Assembly (NCBI RefSeq): GCF_900112195.1
Contig: NZ_FOKR01000004.1
Location: 92,114-156,113, forward strand
Reading direction: 5' to 3'
DNA: 64,000 nt
DNA from: Butyrivibrio sp. YAB3001
GTDB lineage: Bacteria > Bacillota > Clostridia > Lachnospirales > Lachnospiraceae
Part shown: in pieces, positions 1 through 7,195 of the stretch
Layout: each line of letters begins with the position of its first letter
Numbering within the stretch: the first letter of the stretch is position 1
Position numbers and translations under genes: made by a program
Notes under the pieces: generated by a model
Seen by the model: the letters and a program-made list of their open reading frames with translations, nothing else
What the model was told of the DNA's origin: nothing
The model's database searches: none

Positions 1-71
1 GACTGAATACCTGTTGTAATGCTAAGCTGTCTCTGTGCGTTCATCGCTGTAATGTTGTGTTGTACTACCAT
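1..71 (-). CDS. Flagellin, N-terminal fragment cut by the window edge
   Basis: Reading the minus strand from an ATG at position 71 gives MVVQHNITAMNAQRQLSITT and a few more residues before the window ends. This is nearly the same as the N-terminus of the complete flagellin at 287-1111, so a second flagellin gene starts here. The start is fixed by GGAGG at 80-84, eight bases upstream. It has its own sigma-28 promoter (179-205) and a leader of about 100 nt with a GGA-loop hairpin (98-113). Only about 23 codons are visible, so length, sequence of the variable region and intactness cannot be judged. The terminator at 236-267 separates it from the first flagellin, so the two genes are tandem but independently transcribed. 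Confidence 0.9.
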   Translation of the reverse strand, partial: MVVQHNITAMNAQRQLSITTGIQ

Positions 72-97
72 ATTAATTTCCTCCTTGAAATTGTACG

Positions 98-113
98 GTG
101 GCATCCTTGCCAC
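98..113 (-). promoter_or_regulatory. Leader hairpin with GGA loop, candidate CsrA site
   Basis: In the leader of the partial flagellin the RNA would read GTGGC-AAGGAT-GCCAC: a perfect 5-bp stem with GGA in a six-base loop, matching the high-affinity CsrA site form (ANGGA presented in a loop). A second GGA (CAAGGAGG) is the ribosome binding site about 15 nt further down. An upstream hairpin site plus a site overlapping the Shine-Dalgarno is the arrangement known for CsrA control of hag in Bacillus. csrA and fliW lie in this window. The function is inferred from form and context. Confidence 0.6.
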
Positions 114-178
114 TCGTTTACTTATTATGAGACTGTTCCTATGCTGGCTAGAAACTATCTCTTTGTTTTACACCTTTA

Positions 179-205
179 TTATCGACTATAATTCTAAAAA
201 CTTTA
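179..205 (-). promoter_or_regulatory. Sigma-28 (SigD/FliA) promoter of the partial flagellin
   Basis: On the minus strand TAAA (205-202) is followed by exactly 15 bases and then GTCGATAA (186-179). The sigma-28 consensus is TAAA-N15-GCCGATAA/T. The expected transcription start, near 172, gives a leader of about 100 nt before the ATG at 71. Confidence 0.8.
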
Positions 206-235
206 GAGGATATTTTATTAAGAAAATATAAACTT

Positions 236-267
236 AGAAAAACGGCAGCTTTCTTTCGAAAGCTACC
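236..267 (-). terminator. Rho-independent terminator of the complete flagellin gene
   Basis: The minus strand reads GGTAGCTTTC-GAAA-GAAAGCTGCC followed by GTTTTT: a 10-bp stem with one mismatch, a GNRA-type GAAA tetraloop and a T run. It begins 20 nt after the flagellin stop. Confidence 0.9.
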
Positions 268-286
268 GCCCAAAATATCTGTTATA

Positions 287-1111
287 TTACTGAAGAAGTG
301 AAAGAACTCCCTGATTTGTTTGGTTAGCCTGAGCCAGCATCGACTGTCCTGCCTGTGCAAGAATATTGTTGTTCGAATACTTAACCATCTCAGCTGCCAT
401 ATCTGTATCACGAATCTGTGATTCAGCTGCTGTTGTGTTCTCATTAACGTTATCAAGGTTCTTGATTGTGTGCTCAAGTCTGTTCTGAACTGCACCAAGA
501 TCTGCTCTCTGTGAAGAAATACTAGTAAGCGCTGCTTTTATATGAGTAATACTGGACCTTGCATTATCGCCGCTAGAACCAGTAACCTTAACATTGATTA
601 CGCCAATTCCTGTTGCACTAAGTGACTGAATGCAGATCTTAATTGTATCTGATGTTACATTATCAGTACCAACCTGAAGGTTCTTATTTAAGAACGTTCC
701 ATCAAGAAGATTCTGTTCATTAAACTTTGTAGCACTTGATGTTCTGTCAATTTCAGAAATAAGTGCATTTACTTCCTGCTGAATGTAAGCACGATCCTGT
801 GACTGTAATGTATCATTAGCAGCCTTTGTAGCAAGTTCATCCATTCTCTGAAGCATATCATGAACTTCATTAAGAGCACCTTCTGCTGTCTGAACTGCTG
901 AAATACCATCCTGAGCGTTAGCTGAAGCCTGTGTAAGACCTTTGATCTGACGTCTCATCTTTTCGGAAATTGCAAGACCTGCTGCATCATCTGCTGCCCT
1001 GTTGATCTTGTAACCGGATGATAACTTCTCACTTGACTTCTTCTGATTGTCTGTCGTAATTCCAAGCTGTCTCTGAGTGTTCATTGCAGTAATATTGTGT
1101 TGTACTACCAT
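287..1111 (-). CDS. Flagellin, short form
   Basis: This is the filament subunit exported through the flagellar type III apparatus. The 274-residue protein consists almost only of the conserved D0/D1 ends. The N-terminal part (MVVQHNITAMNTQ, then SSEKLSSGYKINRAADDAAG) and the C-terminal part (NVNENTTAAESQIRDTDMAAEM, ending NQTNQGVLSLLQ) form the coiled-coil core. The middle (about residues 140-190) is too short for D2/D3 domains. The start is supported by TGGAGGAAAAG six bases upstream. It is transcribed from the sigma-28 promoter at 1226-1252 with a leader of about 110 nt and ends at a strong terminator. FliS, FliW and CsrA, all encoded nearby, are the expected partners. hag and fliC are both usual names; no symbol is given because there are at least two paralogues. 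Confidence 0.97.
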   Translation of the reverse strand: MVVQHNITAMNTQRQLGITTDNQKKSSEKLSSGYKINRAADDAAGLAISEKMRRQIKGLTQASANAQDGISAVQTAEGALNEVHDMLQRMDELATKAANDTLQSQDRAYIQQEVNALISEIDRTSSATKFNEQNLLDGTFLNKNLQVGTDNVTSDTIKICIQSLSATGIGVINVKVTGSSGDNARSSITHIKAALTSISSQRADLGAVQNRLEHTIKNLDNVNENTTAAESQIRDTDMAAEMVKYSNNNILAQAGQSMLAQANQTNQGVLSLLQ

Positions 1112-1172
1112 AACTTTTCCTCCATGAACGGCCCCCGCCTCCTTGCTGCATTCCGTTTTATGTTTTCTATTT

Positions 1173-1203
1173 GCAGCTTACGTGGACTCCTTTCCATGGC
1201 TGC
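1173..1203 (-). promoter_or_regulatory. Flagellin leader hairpin with AAGGAG loop, candidate CsrA site
   Basis: The minus-strand leader can fold as GCAGC, then an inner TGGA-AAGGAG-TCCA stem-loop, closed by GCTGC, so a GGA sits in a six-base loop. Further GGA motifs follow at the CGGAAT, AAGGAGG and TGGAGGA sites, the last being the ribosome binding site. This parallels the hairpin in the leader of the neighbouring flagellin at 98-113. CsrA binding is inferred from motif form. Confidence 0.5.
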
Positions 1204-1225
1204 TTGGTTTTTATTCACATTTATA

Positions 1226-1252
1226 ATATCGGCAACCTTTTTACTTACTTAA
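1226..1252 (-). promoter_or_regulatory. Sigma-28 promoter of the complete flagellin
   Basis: The -10 element GCCGATAT (1233-1226) is a perfect match to the Bacillus SigD form. Fifteen bases upstream stands TTAA (1252-1249) in the place of TAAA, so the -35 is weaker. The predicted start near 1219 gives a leader of about 110 nt. Confidence 0.75.
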
Positions 1253-1365
1253 CCCCTTTTGAAATATTTTTTTATTTTATTTTGATAATTTAAAATATTG
1301 TTGCAGCACGAATAAAACAAAATTATACACACTATTCTGATTTTCACTCTACATATGAAAATCTA

Positions 1366-1417
1366 AATAATAAAAGACCTCCTAAAGCCGGATTCATTTC
1401 CAACTTTGGAGGTCTTT
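1366..1417 (-). terminator. Terminator after the flaG-fliD-fliS-fliT-like operon
   Basis: The minus strand reads AAAGACCTCC, a 25-nt loop, GGAGGTCTTT, then TTATTA. The 10-bp arms are perfect. It lies 18 nt past the stop of the FliT-like gene and isolates this operon from the flagellin promoter. Confidence 0.85.
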
Positions 1418-1434
1418 GCACTTTTATTACCTTA

Positions 1435-1914
1435 TCAATTCTTATTATCCAAAAACTGTGGTGGTACATCCTTATAATTTGTCATTGTAGTATAGTAGTT
1501 ATACGCTGCAGCCGATGTCTGTCTGTTAAAATTCATCTTCTGCCTTGCTGCACTAAAATACTCTTCTGCCATTTTTTTGTTTCTACGCTCTGCTGCCTCT
1601 ATAGAAGCGCTAAGTCCTGTAATATCCTTGATGTATTCCTGCATTCTTCCAATCTGAAGCTTGTACATATCTTTGTCCTTATTGACATCTTCTTTTACCC
1701 TGTCAAAAAGTGACTGGAACCCGTCATCAAGTTTTATAAGCTGTTCAATGAGCTCTCCTTTGATGTCCAGGATCTCATCAAATTCAGCCTGATTTACTTC
1801 ATCCGGTGTTTTCAGGAGTTCTCTTTGTCTTTCGTTTTCCTCCTCAATCTTTTTCATTACATCAATTTTTTTCACAAGACTTTCTTCGAGCATATCAAGA
1901 CTAGCAGATACCAT
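1435..1914 (-). CDS. FliT-like flagellar chaperone candidate
   Basis: A 159-residue, highly charged and predicted all-helical protein. It begins MVSASLDMLEESLVKKIDVMKKIEEEN, with a long heptad-like run through about residue 120 and a Tyr/Asn-rich tail (AAAYNYYTTMTNYK). No firm family motif was recognised. It directly follows fliS (20 nt gap) in the fliD-fliS transcript, where many bacteria carry FliT, the FliD chaperone, and its size and coiled-coil character fit FliT/FlgN-type export chaperones. The function is therefore inferred from position. It is the last gene before the terminator at 1366-1417. An alternative is a lineage-specific flagellar protein of unknown role. Confidence 0.6.
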   Translation of the reverse strand: MVSASLDMLEESLVKKIDVMKKIEEENERQRELLKTPDEVNQAEFDEILDIKGELIEQLIKLDDGFQSLFDRVKEDVNKDKDMYKLQIGRMQEYIKDITGLSASIEAAERRNKKMAEEYFSAARQKMNFNRQTSAAAYNYYTTMTNYKDVPPQFLDNKN

Positions 1915-1934
1915 AACTTATCCCCCTAAAAGTT

Positions 1935-2339
1935 TTATGCTTCCTTAACGTATACATGATTAGCTTTCATAACTTCAATCCAGTTATCCCGGATTGAATG
2001 CATATGCCCATTAATTTCTTCGATAATCTCCTTATCCTTAGTCAGATTCGCTTCAACTAATCTTTTGTCGATATATGAGTACATATTCTCAAAATCCTGA
2101 GCAACAGGATATTTCATATCAAGAGTCTGACGCAGATAGTCGATAACTCTCTCAGTCTTTATGATATTTTCGTGAGCTTTCTGGATATCTTTTTTCTCTA
2201 TGGCAAAATCAGCTATATTAAGAAATTTGATTGCTCCATCATACAATAAAAGTGTAAGCTCCGGTGCGCTTGCAGACATGATCTTGTTATTCTTATACTG
2301 TGCATAAGCTGCTCTTTGTTGTGCGCTAAGTACTGGCAT
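1935..2339 (-). CDS. fliS: Flagellin chaperone FliS
   Basis: FliS binds the C-terminal D0 region of newly made flagellin and keeps it from polymerising in the cytosol before export. The 134-residue protein has the family's pattern: a Tyr-rich start (QRAAYAQYKNN), then SASAPELTLLLYDGAIKFLN and a helical bundle through FENMYSYIDKRLVEANL. The length is typical (about 125-135). The ATG is preceded by GAGGGGG, eight bases away. It lies about 100 nt after fliD, a usual pairing, and is probably co-transcribed from the flaG promoter. Confidence 0.96.
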   Translation of the reverse strand: MPVLSAQQRAAYAQYKNNKIMSASAPELTLLLYDGAIKFLNIADFAIEKKDIQKAHENIIKTERVIDYLRQTLDMKYPVAQDFENMYSYIDKRLVEANLTKDKEIIEEINGHMHSIRDNWIEVMKANHVYVKEA

Positions 2340-2437
2340 ATACTACCCCCTCGTTAGTGAGATTTAAACCTATATGAAATATATTTGTGATTCCAAATAG
2401 ATTCAGTTGCGTAATTGAGTTATAAAACATTCTTATT

Positions 2438-3952
2438 TTACTGGCTTCCACCGCCAAAGAAACCTGATAGTGAAGAGCTTGAAGAGTTGATCTTGGAAAG
2501 CGCTGTCTCCATCCTTGTAAACTTGGAATAAAGCTTATCCTGAGCTGCATCCAATGCCTTCTGTGCATCATTTATCTTAGTGTTATAAGCACTGTACTGT
2601 GATGCCATAAGCTTATCTTCATAAATTGTGAATGCACTGCTATAAGTAGTACCTTTCATAAGGTCTGATACTTTAGTGTACATCGCATTACTAAACTGCT
2701 GGAAGAAGCTCTGTACAGCGTCAGGATCAGATGAAATCATAGCTGTAAGAAGATCTGTGTTTCCACTTGTAAGTGAATCCTCTTTATCGCCATCTATATG
2801 AAGCGCATCTCTCTCATTCTCTTCAGTTGAGAAATAACTTCCTGTAGCTATTCCAAAGCTTGCAAGAGTAAGAGTTTTGGTAGTTCCATCACTAAGTTTA
2901 ACGTCAAATCCCTTATTTGTTATTCCTCTAAGGCCTGTTCTGATGTTACTGATTGTCTCATCACCACTGAGAAGTCCATCTTTGATCTTGTTTTCCCAAT
3001 CCTTGACCTCTTCATCGGACATCTCATCTTTCTGCTCATCGGTAAGCATCTTATACTTCTTCGCAGCATCCGCATTATAAAGAGTTGCAAACTCTTTCAT
3101 AATGCTATTATATTCTTTTAACATCTTCTTGATGTTATCATATATGCCGCTTGTATCCTGCTTGGTGCTCAGAGTAATGCCTGATGCAACCTCATTTGCA
3201 GTGATTGTAAGACCATTTATATTGAAGGTATTACTCTTTGAAGTATATTCAACGCCGTTAAGCTTGATCTTTGCATCCGAGCCTGAAACATAGTTTGTAC
3301 TGTTAAAGCCAAGCTTCTCAGCAGCATCGGAATTAACTGCTGCAAAGTTGTATGAATCACCACTACTCTTGGCTGATACAAAGAATCTGTTATTATTTTC
3401 ATCATAGTTGAAATTAAGTTTTGTTCCGGTTACTGATGAAGAAGCACTCTGAAGCTTTGAAAGCACATCAGAAATTGAATCTGTAGCTTCATAATCAACC
3501 GAAATTAGATCTGAGTTGTTTCCTCCAATAGCAAACTGAAGAGTTCCGGACGTCAGTCCCAGTTCACTCATTGTCGTAGACTTTTTAGCTCCTTCATTGC
3601 TGGTCGTCTTAACATCATTACCTGTCAAAAATGCTGACTTTGCAAGTGATGTAATATCAAGAGTCTGGTCAGTTGCCATAGCTCCGTCGCCGGTCACAAC
3701 AGAAACAGCATTTGCATTTGATGCAGTTGTAGTTTTCTTGGTATATGCTGAAGAAAAACGCATATTACTAAGTGTTCCGTTGTAGAAAGATACCATCTTC
3801 TTATTGAGGTCTTTCCACTTATCCATCTTCCATGTAAGTTTCTTCTGGTCACCAGTATGCTTGGTAACCTTATCCTTTTGTCTCTGTGTCAGGGCAGTGA
3901 TGATACTTTCAGTATCAAGTCCTGAGTTCATACCTGTAATTCTGATTGGCAT
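2438..3952 (-). CDS. fliD: Flagellar filament cap protein FliD (HAP2)
   Basis: FliD forms the pentameric cap at the filament tip under which flagellin is inserted. The product of 504 residues starts MPIRITGMNSGLDTESIITAL, the standard FliD N-terminus; the ATG at 3952 is chosen because AGGAG stands seven bases before it. An in-frame ATG 51 nt upstream lacks such a site and would add an atypical leader. The C-terminal end (about 460-504) is a coiled coil (AQKALDAAQDKLYSKFTRMETALSKINSSSS) as expected for the leg region. The variable middle carries the Ser/Thr-rich domains. It is followed by fliS and preceded by flaG, as in many Firmicutes. Confidence 0.96.
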   Translation of the reverse strand: MPIRITGMNSGLDTESIITALTQRQKDKVTKHTGDQKKLTWKMDKWKDLNKKMVSFYNGTLSNMRFSSAYTKKTTTASNANAVSVVTGDGAMATDQTLDITSLAKSAFLTGNDVKTTSNEGAKKSTTMSELGLTSGTLQFAIGGNNSDLISVDYEATDSISDVLSKLQSASSSVTGTKLNFNYDENNNRFFVSAKSSGDSYNFAAVNSDAAEKLGFNSTNYVSGSDAKIKLNGVEYTSKSNTFNINGLTITANEVASGITLSTKQDTSGIYDNIKKMLKEYNSIMKEFATLYNADAAKKYKMLTDEQKDEMSDEEVKDWENKIKDGLLSGDETISNIRTGLRGITNKGFDVKLSDGTTKTLTLASFGIATGSYFSTEENERDALHIDGDKEDSLTSGNTDLLTAMISSDPDAVQSFFQQFSNAMYTKVSDLMKGTTYSSAFTIYEDKLMASQYSAYNTKINDAQKALDAAQDKLYSKFTRMETALSKINSSSSSLSGFFGGGSQ

Positions 3953-4025
3953 ATGCTTCTCCTTTCTCAATCCGTGAGTGCGTTTCGTCGACATCCATGT
4001 CAAACTGTATTGCAGTTCTTAGAAC

Positions 4026-4157
4026 AAAGAGTTGCTTTGCAACTCTTTGCGCGCTGATGCGCGCAAGCTTTAGCTTGCATATACATCTGCGCATCAGTCG
4101 CATCCATAGCGGAGCGTTTTTTATTTCATAGGAATGCGGAGCAATTTCCTATGAAAT
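4026..4157. repeat. Cluster of hairpins between flaG and fliD
   Basis: Within the 233-nt gap there are four inverted repeats in a row: AAAGAGTTGC-TTT-GCAACTCTTT (4026-4048), GCGCGC-TGAT-GCGCGC (4049-4064), AAGC-TTTA-GCTT (4065-4076) and ATTTCATAGGAA...TTTCCTATGAAAT (4123-4157). The stretch CATAGCGGAGCG followed by TTTCATAGGAAT is similar to 57208-57235 (TATAGCGGAGTG, TTTAATAGGAAT) and, less closely, to 59888-59923. It therefore appears related to the dispersed intergenic repeats seen elsewhere in the window. No T run follows any stem in the direction of transcription. Confidence 0.75.
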
Positions 4158-4185
4158 GAAAGAAACTGCAACCCAAGAATTACCG

Positions 4186-4665
4186 TTACCGCTTTTCGTC
4201 GACCATAATTCCTGCTATCTCCCACACCTTGGCGATCATATCAAGAGTCTCCTCAGGTGGAAATTCCTTGATAACCTTCTTGGTATCCTTGTCTACCATC
4301 TTTATGGTCACACGATTGGTCTTGTCATGAATTCCAAATACTGCCTCAGCATTGGAAATCATCTTCTTGTTGACTTCGGAAATAGCCTTTCTTATTTTTT
4401 CATTATCTGCCTGAATCTGCTCTTCTGTCTCTTCTATACGAGCCTGCAGCTGAGCATATCCATTCTTTTCAGATTGTGCATCACCATTGGACTCTCCTGA
4501 GTTCTCAGTAGCTTCAACTTTGAGATCAATGGTATTAGTTGTGCCATTTGCCTCTGCTTCAGCAATCTCGGACTGAGACCGGCTCTGTTCCTGAGACTGC
4601 GTTTTAAACTGGGGCTGCGTCTGCTGAATAAGCGGACTAAATCCGTTGATTGCTTCCATTCCCAT
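4186..4665 (-). CDS. flaG: FlaG family protein
   Basis: A 159-residue protein. The N-terminal third is Gln/Ser/Glu-rich and probably disordered, the middle is a coiled coil (LQARIEETEEQIQADNEKIRK), and the C-terminal half has the FlaG domain pattern: NAEAVFGIHDKTNRVTIKMV, then KKVIKEFPPEETLDM and a closing IAGIMVDE. FlaG proteins affect filament length or polar filament assembly; the mechanism is not settled. The start has GGAGG seven bases upstream. A sigma-28 promoter lies at 4724-4750, so flaG heads the flaG-fliD-fliS unit. Confidence 0.9.
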   Translation of the reverse strand: MGMEAINGFSPLIQQTQPQFKTQSQEQSRSQSEIAEAEANGTTNTIDLKVEATENSGESNGDAQSEKNGYAQLQARIEETEEQIQADNEKIRKAISEVNKKMISNAEAVFGIHDKTNRVTIKMVDKDTKKVIKEFPPEETLDMIAKVWEIAGIMVDEKR

Positions 4666-4723
4666 AGCTACACCTCCATGTTAATACGGGACATATGATA
4701 CATTACAATATTTCTCATCTCAT

Positions 4724-4750
4724 ATATCGGAAGCATTTTTCATAATTTTA
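4724..4750 (-). promoter_or_regulatory. Sigma-28 promoter of the flaG-fliD-fliS operon
   Basis: The minus strand has TAAA (4750-4747), 15 bases, then TCCGATAT (4731-4724), seven of eight matching the SigD -10. The start codon of flaG is 59 nt below. Confidence 0.8.
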
Positions 4751-4797
4751 TATACAAGGAAGCAATTCTGATAAAATTAATAGAAAATTAATAATTC

Positions 4798-5997
4798 TCA
4801 CAATTTCAAAATCTCAGGAAGAAGTTTTGTGTAGGCAAAGTTTTCAAATACCTTTTTTTGCCCGTTTCTTGCTATCTGCTGCCTTTCTTCTTCATGGTCC
4901 AGGTAATAAGCTGTTTTTTCCACCATTTCTTCCGGAGTATAAGCAATCACAAGATCCTCTCCATCCACAAATCTCTCCGCAATCTCCTCCTGATAATTAG
5001 TTAAAAGAAATCCTCCTGCAGCCAGGATATCCACTACCCTAAGCGGAATTCCGGAAATAATCGACCTGAGAGTGATATTTAAATTTACCTTGCTCCTATG
5101 GAAAACTCTTGGCATCCTTGTCATGTAGTCTGCAATCCCTAAGTTACAAACACCTTCTATCGGCTTTGCGTCCGGATCAGAATACAAAACGGTATCAAAG
5201 TATTTTCCCATTTTTGCAAGAATGTTTCTTCTTTCATTCACAGTGACTTTTTTTCTCAAGATATCAAGAAGTATCTTATTATAATCAAGGTCATATTTGC
5301 CTGTTTTCTCAAATTGAACATACTCGCCAAGTCGCTTTATATGTTCCTGATTAACTATCTCGGGATTGGTAAAAAAGTCCATTCCAAAAACTCGCTCCTG
5401 TGCCACTATCACAGCATCAATATACCCCTTAAGTTCAGGCGGGAGGTAATTTATCTGATCATAGAAATTATATTCGTTATCATATAAGCTCCCCAGGAAA
5501 CAGACATCATGCTCATAGATAATTCTTCCATCTGTTTCTGAGTCAAGCTTATCGCACATATCTTTAAGCCTTATGGCATTTACCGCAAGTGTTGAGTGGC
5601 GGACAGTATCTATACCCTTATCCTGCATTTCTTTTTCAAGGCTTTTATCAAATAAAAATATATGGTTTACAGAGTTGGAAGTAGTGTGGGAATGCAGAGT
5701 ATAATGAGGACAGTCAAACACCCATGAGATATATGGAATTTCGTATTTTTGACATACTTCTGAAACATTCGGAAAATAGTCAAAGCTAAATACCAGATCA
5801 TAATAACAAGTTCCGCTATTATTCTGACCCAAAGGCACCTTAAAAAGAACCTCTCTAAATCTCTGATCCAGCTCCGGAGTAAGATCATATGATTTGGAAG
5901 TGCATTTAATACAGTCAACTTCATGGCCAAGTCTTCTCATGGCATCACGGCAGTCCTCACCGTTAAAATCATCCCAGTCATAATATAAAATACGCAT
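4798..5997 (-). CDS. CgeB-like glycosyltransferase in the flagellar locus
   Basis: A 399-residue protein starting MRILYYDWDDFNGEDCRDAM. It has the layout of CgeB/DUF3880-type GT-B glycosyltransferases. The N-terminal Rossmann part includes YYDLVFSFDYFPNVSEVCQKYEIPYISWVFDCPHY. The C-terminal part includes FHRSKVNLNITLRSIISGIPLRVVDILAAGGFLLTNY and ends AYTPEEMVEKTAYYLDHEEER, the usual nucleotide-sugar-binding end of the family. There is no signal peptide or membrane segment, so it acts in the cytosol. Its place between flaG and csrA suggests a role in flagellin glycosylation, which is inference. It lies alone after the csrA terminator (6091-6124) and so needs its own promoter, which I could not identify. 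Confidence 0.8.
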   Translation of the reverse strand: MRILYYDWDDFNGEDCRDAMRRLGHEVDCIKCTSKSYDLTPELDQRFREVLFKVPLGQNNSGTCYYDLVFSFDYFPNVSEVCQKYEIPYISWVFDCPHYTLHSHTTSNSVNHIFLFDKSLEKEMQDKGIDTVRHSTLAVNAIRLKDMCDKLDSETDGRIIYEHDVCFLGSLYDNEYNFYDQINYLPPELKGYIDAVIVAQERVFGMDFFTNPEIVNQEHIKRLGEYVQFEKTGKYDLDYNKILLDILRKKVTVNERRNILAKMGKYFDTVLYSDPDAKPIEGVCNLGIADYMTRMPRVFHRSKVNLNITLRSIISGIPLRVVDILAAGGFLLTNYQEEIAERFVDGEDLVIAYTPEEMVEKTAYYLDHEEERQQIARNGQKKVFENFAYTKLLPEILKL

Positions 5998-6090
5998 ATA
6001 CCCTACCTGTTTGACAAAAATACTGTAAATATCAAAAGTGATGTTACTGATTGTTCCATATTAAGCACTATCACAATCCAACATAAATAG

Positions 6091-6124
6091 AAAAGCGCCG
6101 ATACACACTCCATGTATCGGCGCA
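6091..6124 (-). terminator. Terminator of the flgN-to-csrA transcript
   Basis: The minus strand reads GCGCCGATACA, a 7-nt loop, TGTATCGGCGC, then TTTT. The 11-bp GC-rich stem starts 31 nt after the csrA stop. Confidence 0.9.
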
Positions 6125-6154
6125 ATAATCCATTCTTAAACAAATATTGCAAAA

Positions 6155-6370
6155 TCACAGCAGCTTTTTGAGCGCCTCTATTCCCGCCATATCATTAGCC
6201 TGTTTATTTTCATTCTGAATCTGAACATAAACTTCTTTTCTATAAATAGGAATCTCCTTAGGTGCTGAGATACCTAGTTTTATCTGGTCTCCCCTGATAT
6301 CCAGAACGGTAATCTCAATATTGTTGTTGATAACAATTGCTTCATTCTTTTTTCTTGATAATGCTAACAT
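6155..6370 (-). CDS. csrA: Carbon storage regulator / translational repressor CsrA
   Basis: CsrA is a dimeric RNA-binding protein that blocks ribosome access at GGA motifs; in Firmicutes its main known target is flagellin mRNA. The 71-residue product starts MLALSRKKNEAIVINNNIEI and continues DIRGDQIKLGISAPKEIPIYRKEVY, the canonical beta-strand core. The ATG at 6370 is chosen because GGAGGGAG lies just before it; an in-frame ATG 24 nt upstream would add eight atypical residues and lacks a site. It follows fliW, whose product antagonises CsrA, so both halves of the switch are made from one operon. Confidence 0.97.
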   Translation of the reverse strand: MLALSRKKNEAIVINNNIEITVLDIRGDQIKLGISAPKEIPIYRKEVYVQIQNENKQANDMAGIEALKKLL

Positions 6371-6541
6371 TTTTCTCTCCCTCCATGGTTTCAAGTCAAA
6401 AACATCTTGCCGTTAAACTCTTCTATGTAATTCTCTGCAAATTTTGAAAAAATCCAGTATGCTGAATCTTCAAAGTTCACAGTAACATACAAATATTTGC
6501 TCCCAAAACTTTTCTCAAATAACCATTATAAAAGCAATTTT

Positions 6542-6994
6542 TTACTCTTTGTTCTTCTGCAGAATATCATAGATAGGGAACTTTACAGGATAGTCGTCGT
6601 TTTCAACAATTGTCTGAACGCCTCTCATACCCTTTGAGTCAATGATAAATGGTCCCATAAGATTTGCTGTCATGAGTTTGAGATCATGAGGAACTGTGAC
6701 AGTCACAAGCACAAGCAGATCATCGGAATCAATATCGCCAACCTCATCTGCAACACTGACTGAAACTTCCGGTTTATAGTCAGGCTTAACAGTTAGCGGA
6801 TCTATTACAGGCATTGCAAAAGTCGGTTCTTCGATAGACTGAAGCCACTGGATAGTTCCGGAGCCCGGCTCTTCCTCATCACGCATAAGCGTAAATCTCT
6901 TCAAGTCAGGAAATCCGATTATTCCATTAGAAAAAGAAATAATCTTGCTATCATCAATTTCTACATCACCGAAGATTCTTGTTGATAATTTCAT
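6542..6994 (-). CDS. fliW: Flagellar assembly factor FliW
   Basis: FliW binds CsrA and flagellin in turn; when flagellin is exported, freed FliW sequesters CsrA and flagellin translation resumes. The 150 residues show the family pattern MKLSTRIFGDVEIDDSKIISFSNGIIGFPDLKRFTLM, then FLLM-type hydrophobic strands and VTVPHDLKLMTANLMGPFIID. Length is typical. GGAGG precedes the start. It lies between flgL and csrA, the conserved order in Firmicutes. Confidence 0.97.
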   Translation of the reverse strand: MKLSTRIFGDVEIDDSKIISFSNGIIGFPDLKRFTLMRDEEEPGSGTIQWLQSIEEPTFAMPVIDPLTVKPDYKPEVSVSVADEVGDIDSDDLLVLVTVTVPHDLKLMTANLMGPFIIDSKGMRGVQTIVENDDYPVKFPIYDILQKNKE

Positions 6995-7195
6995 GTCATA
7001 ACCTCCATATTAGATAAACAGCTTCTATTCGCAAGGAGCTTAACAGTTGCGATAATGACACTTGCCACAAATTAATTATATACGTTTTTTCGTCTTTGTG
7101 CTATATTTTATTGTTTTATTACAATTCCATTATCTTTCAATTGTCAATAAACAGGTACTAACGTCTTAGAAAACATTGATTTAATCATTTTTTCA

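Noticed and set aside
19..231. Plus-strand 70-residue open frame at the window start
   Set aside because: It lies across the flagellin start, leader hairpin and sigma-28 promoter of the opposite strand and has no ribosome binding site.
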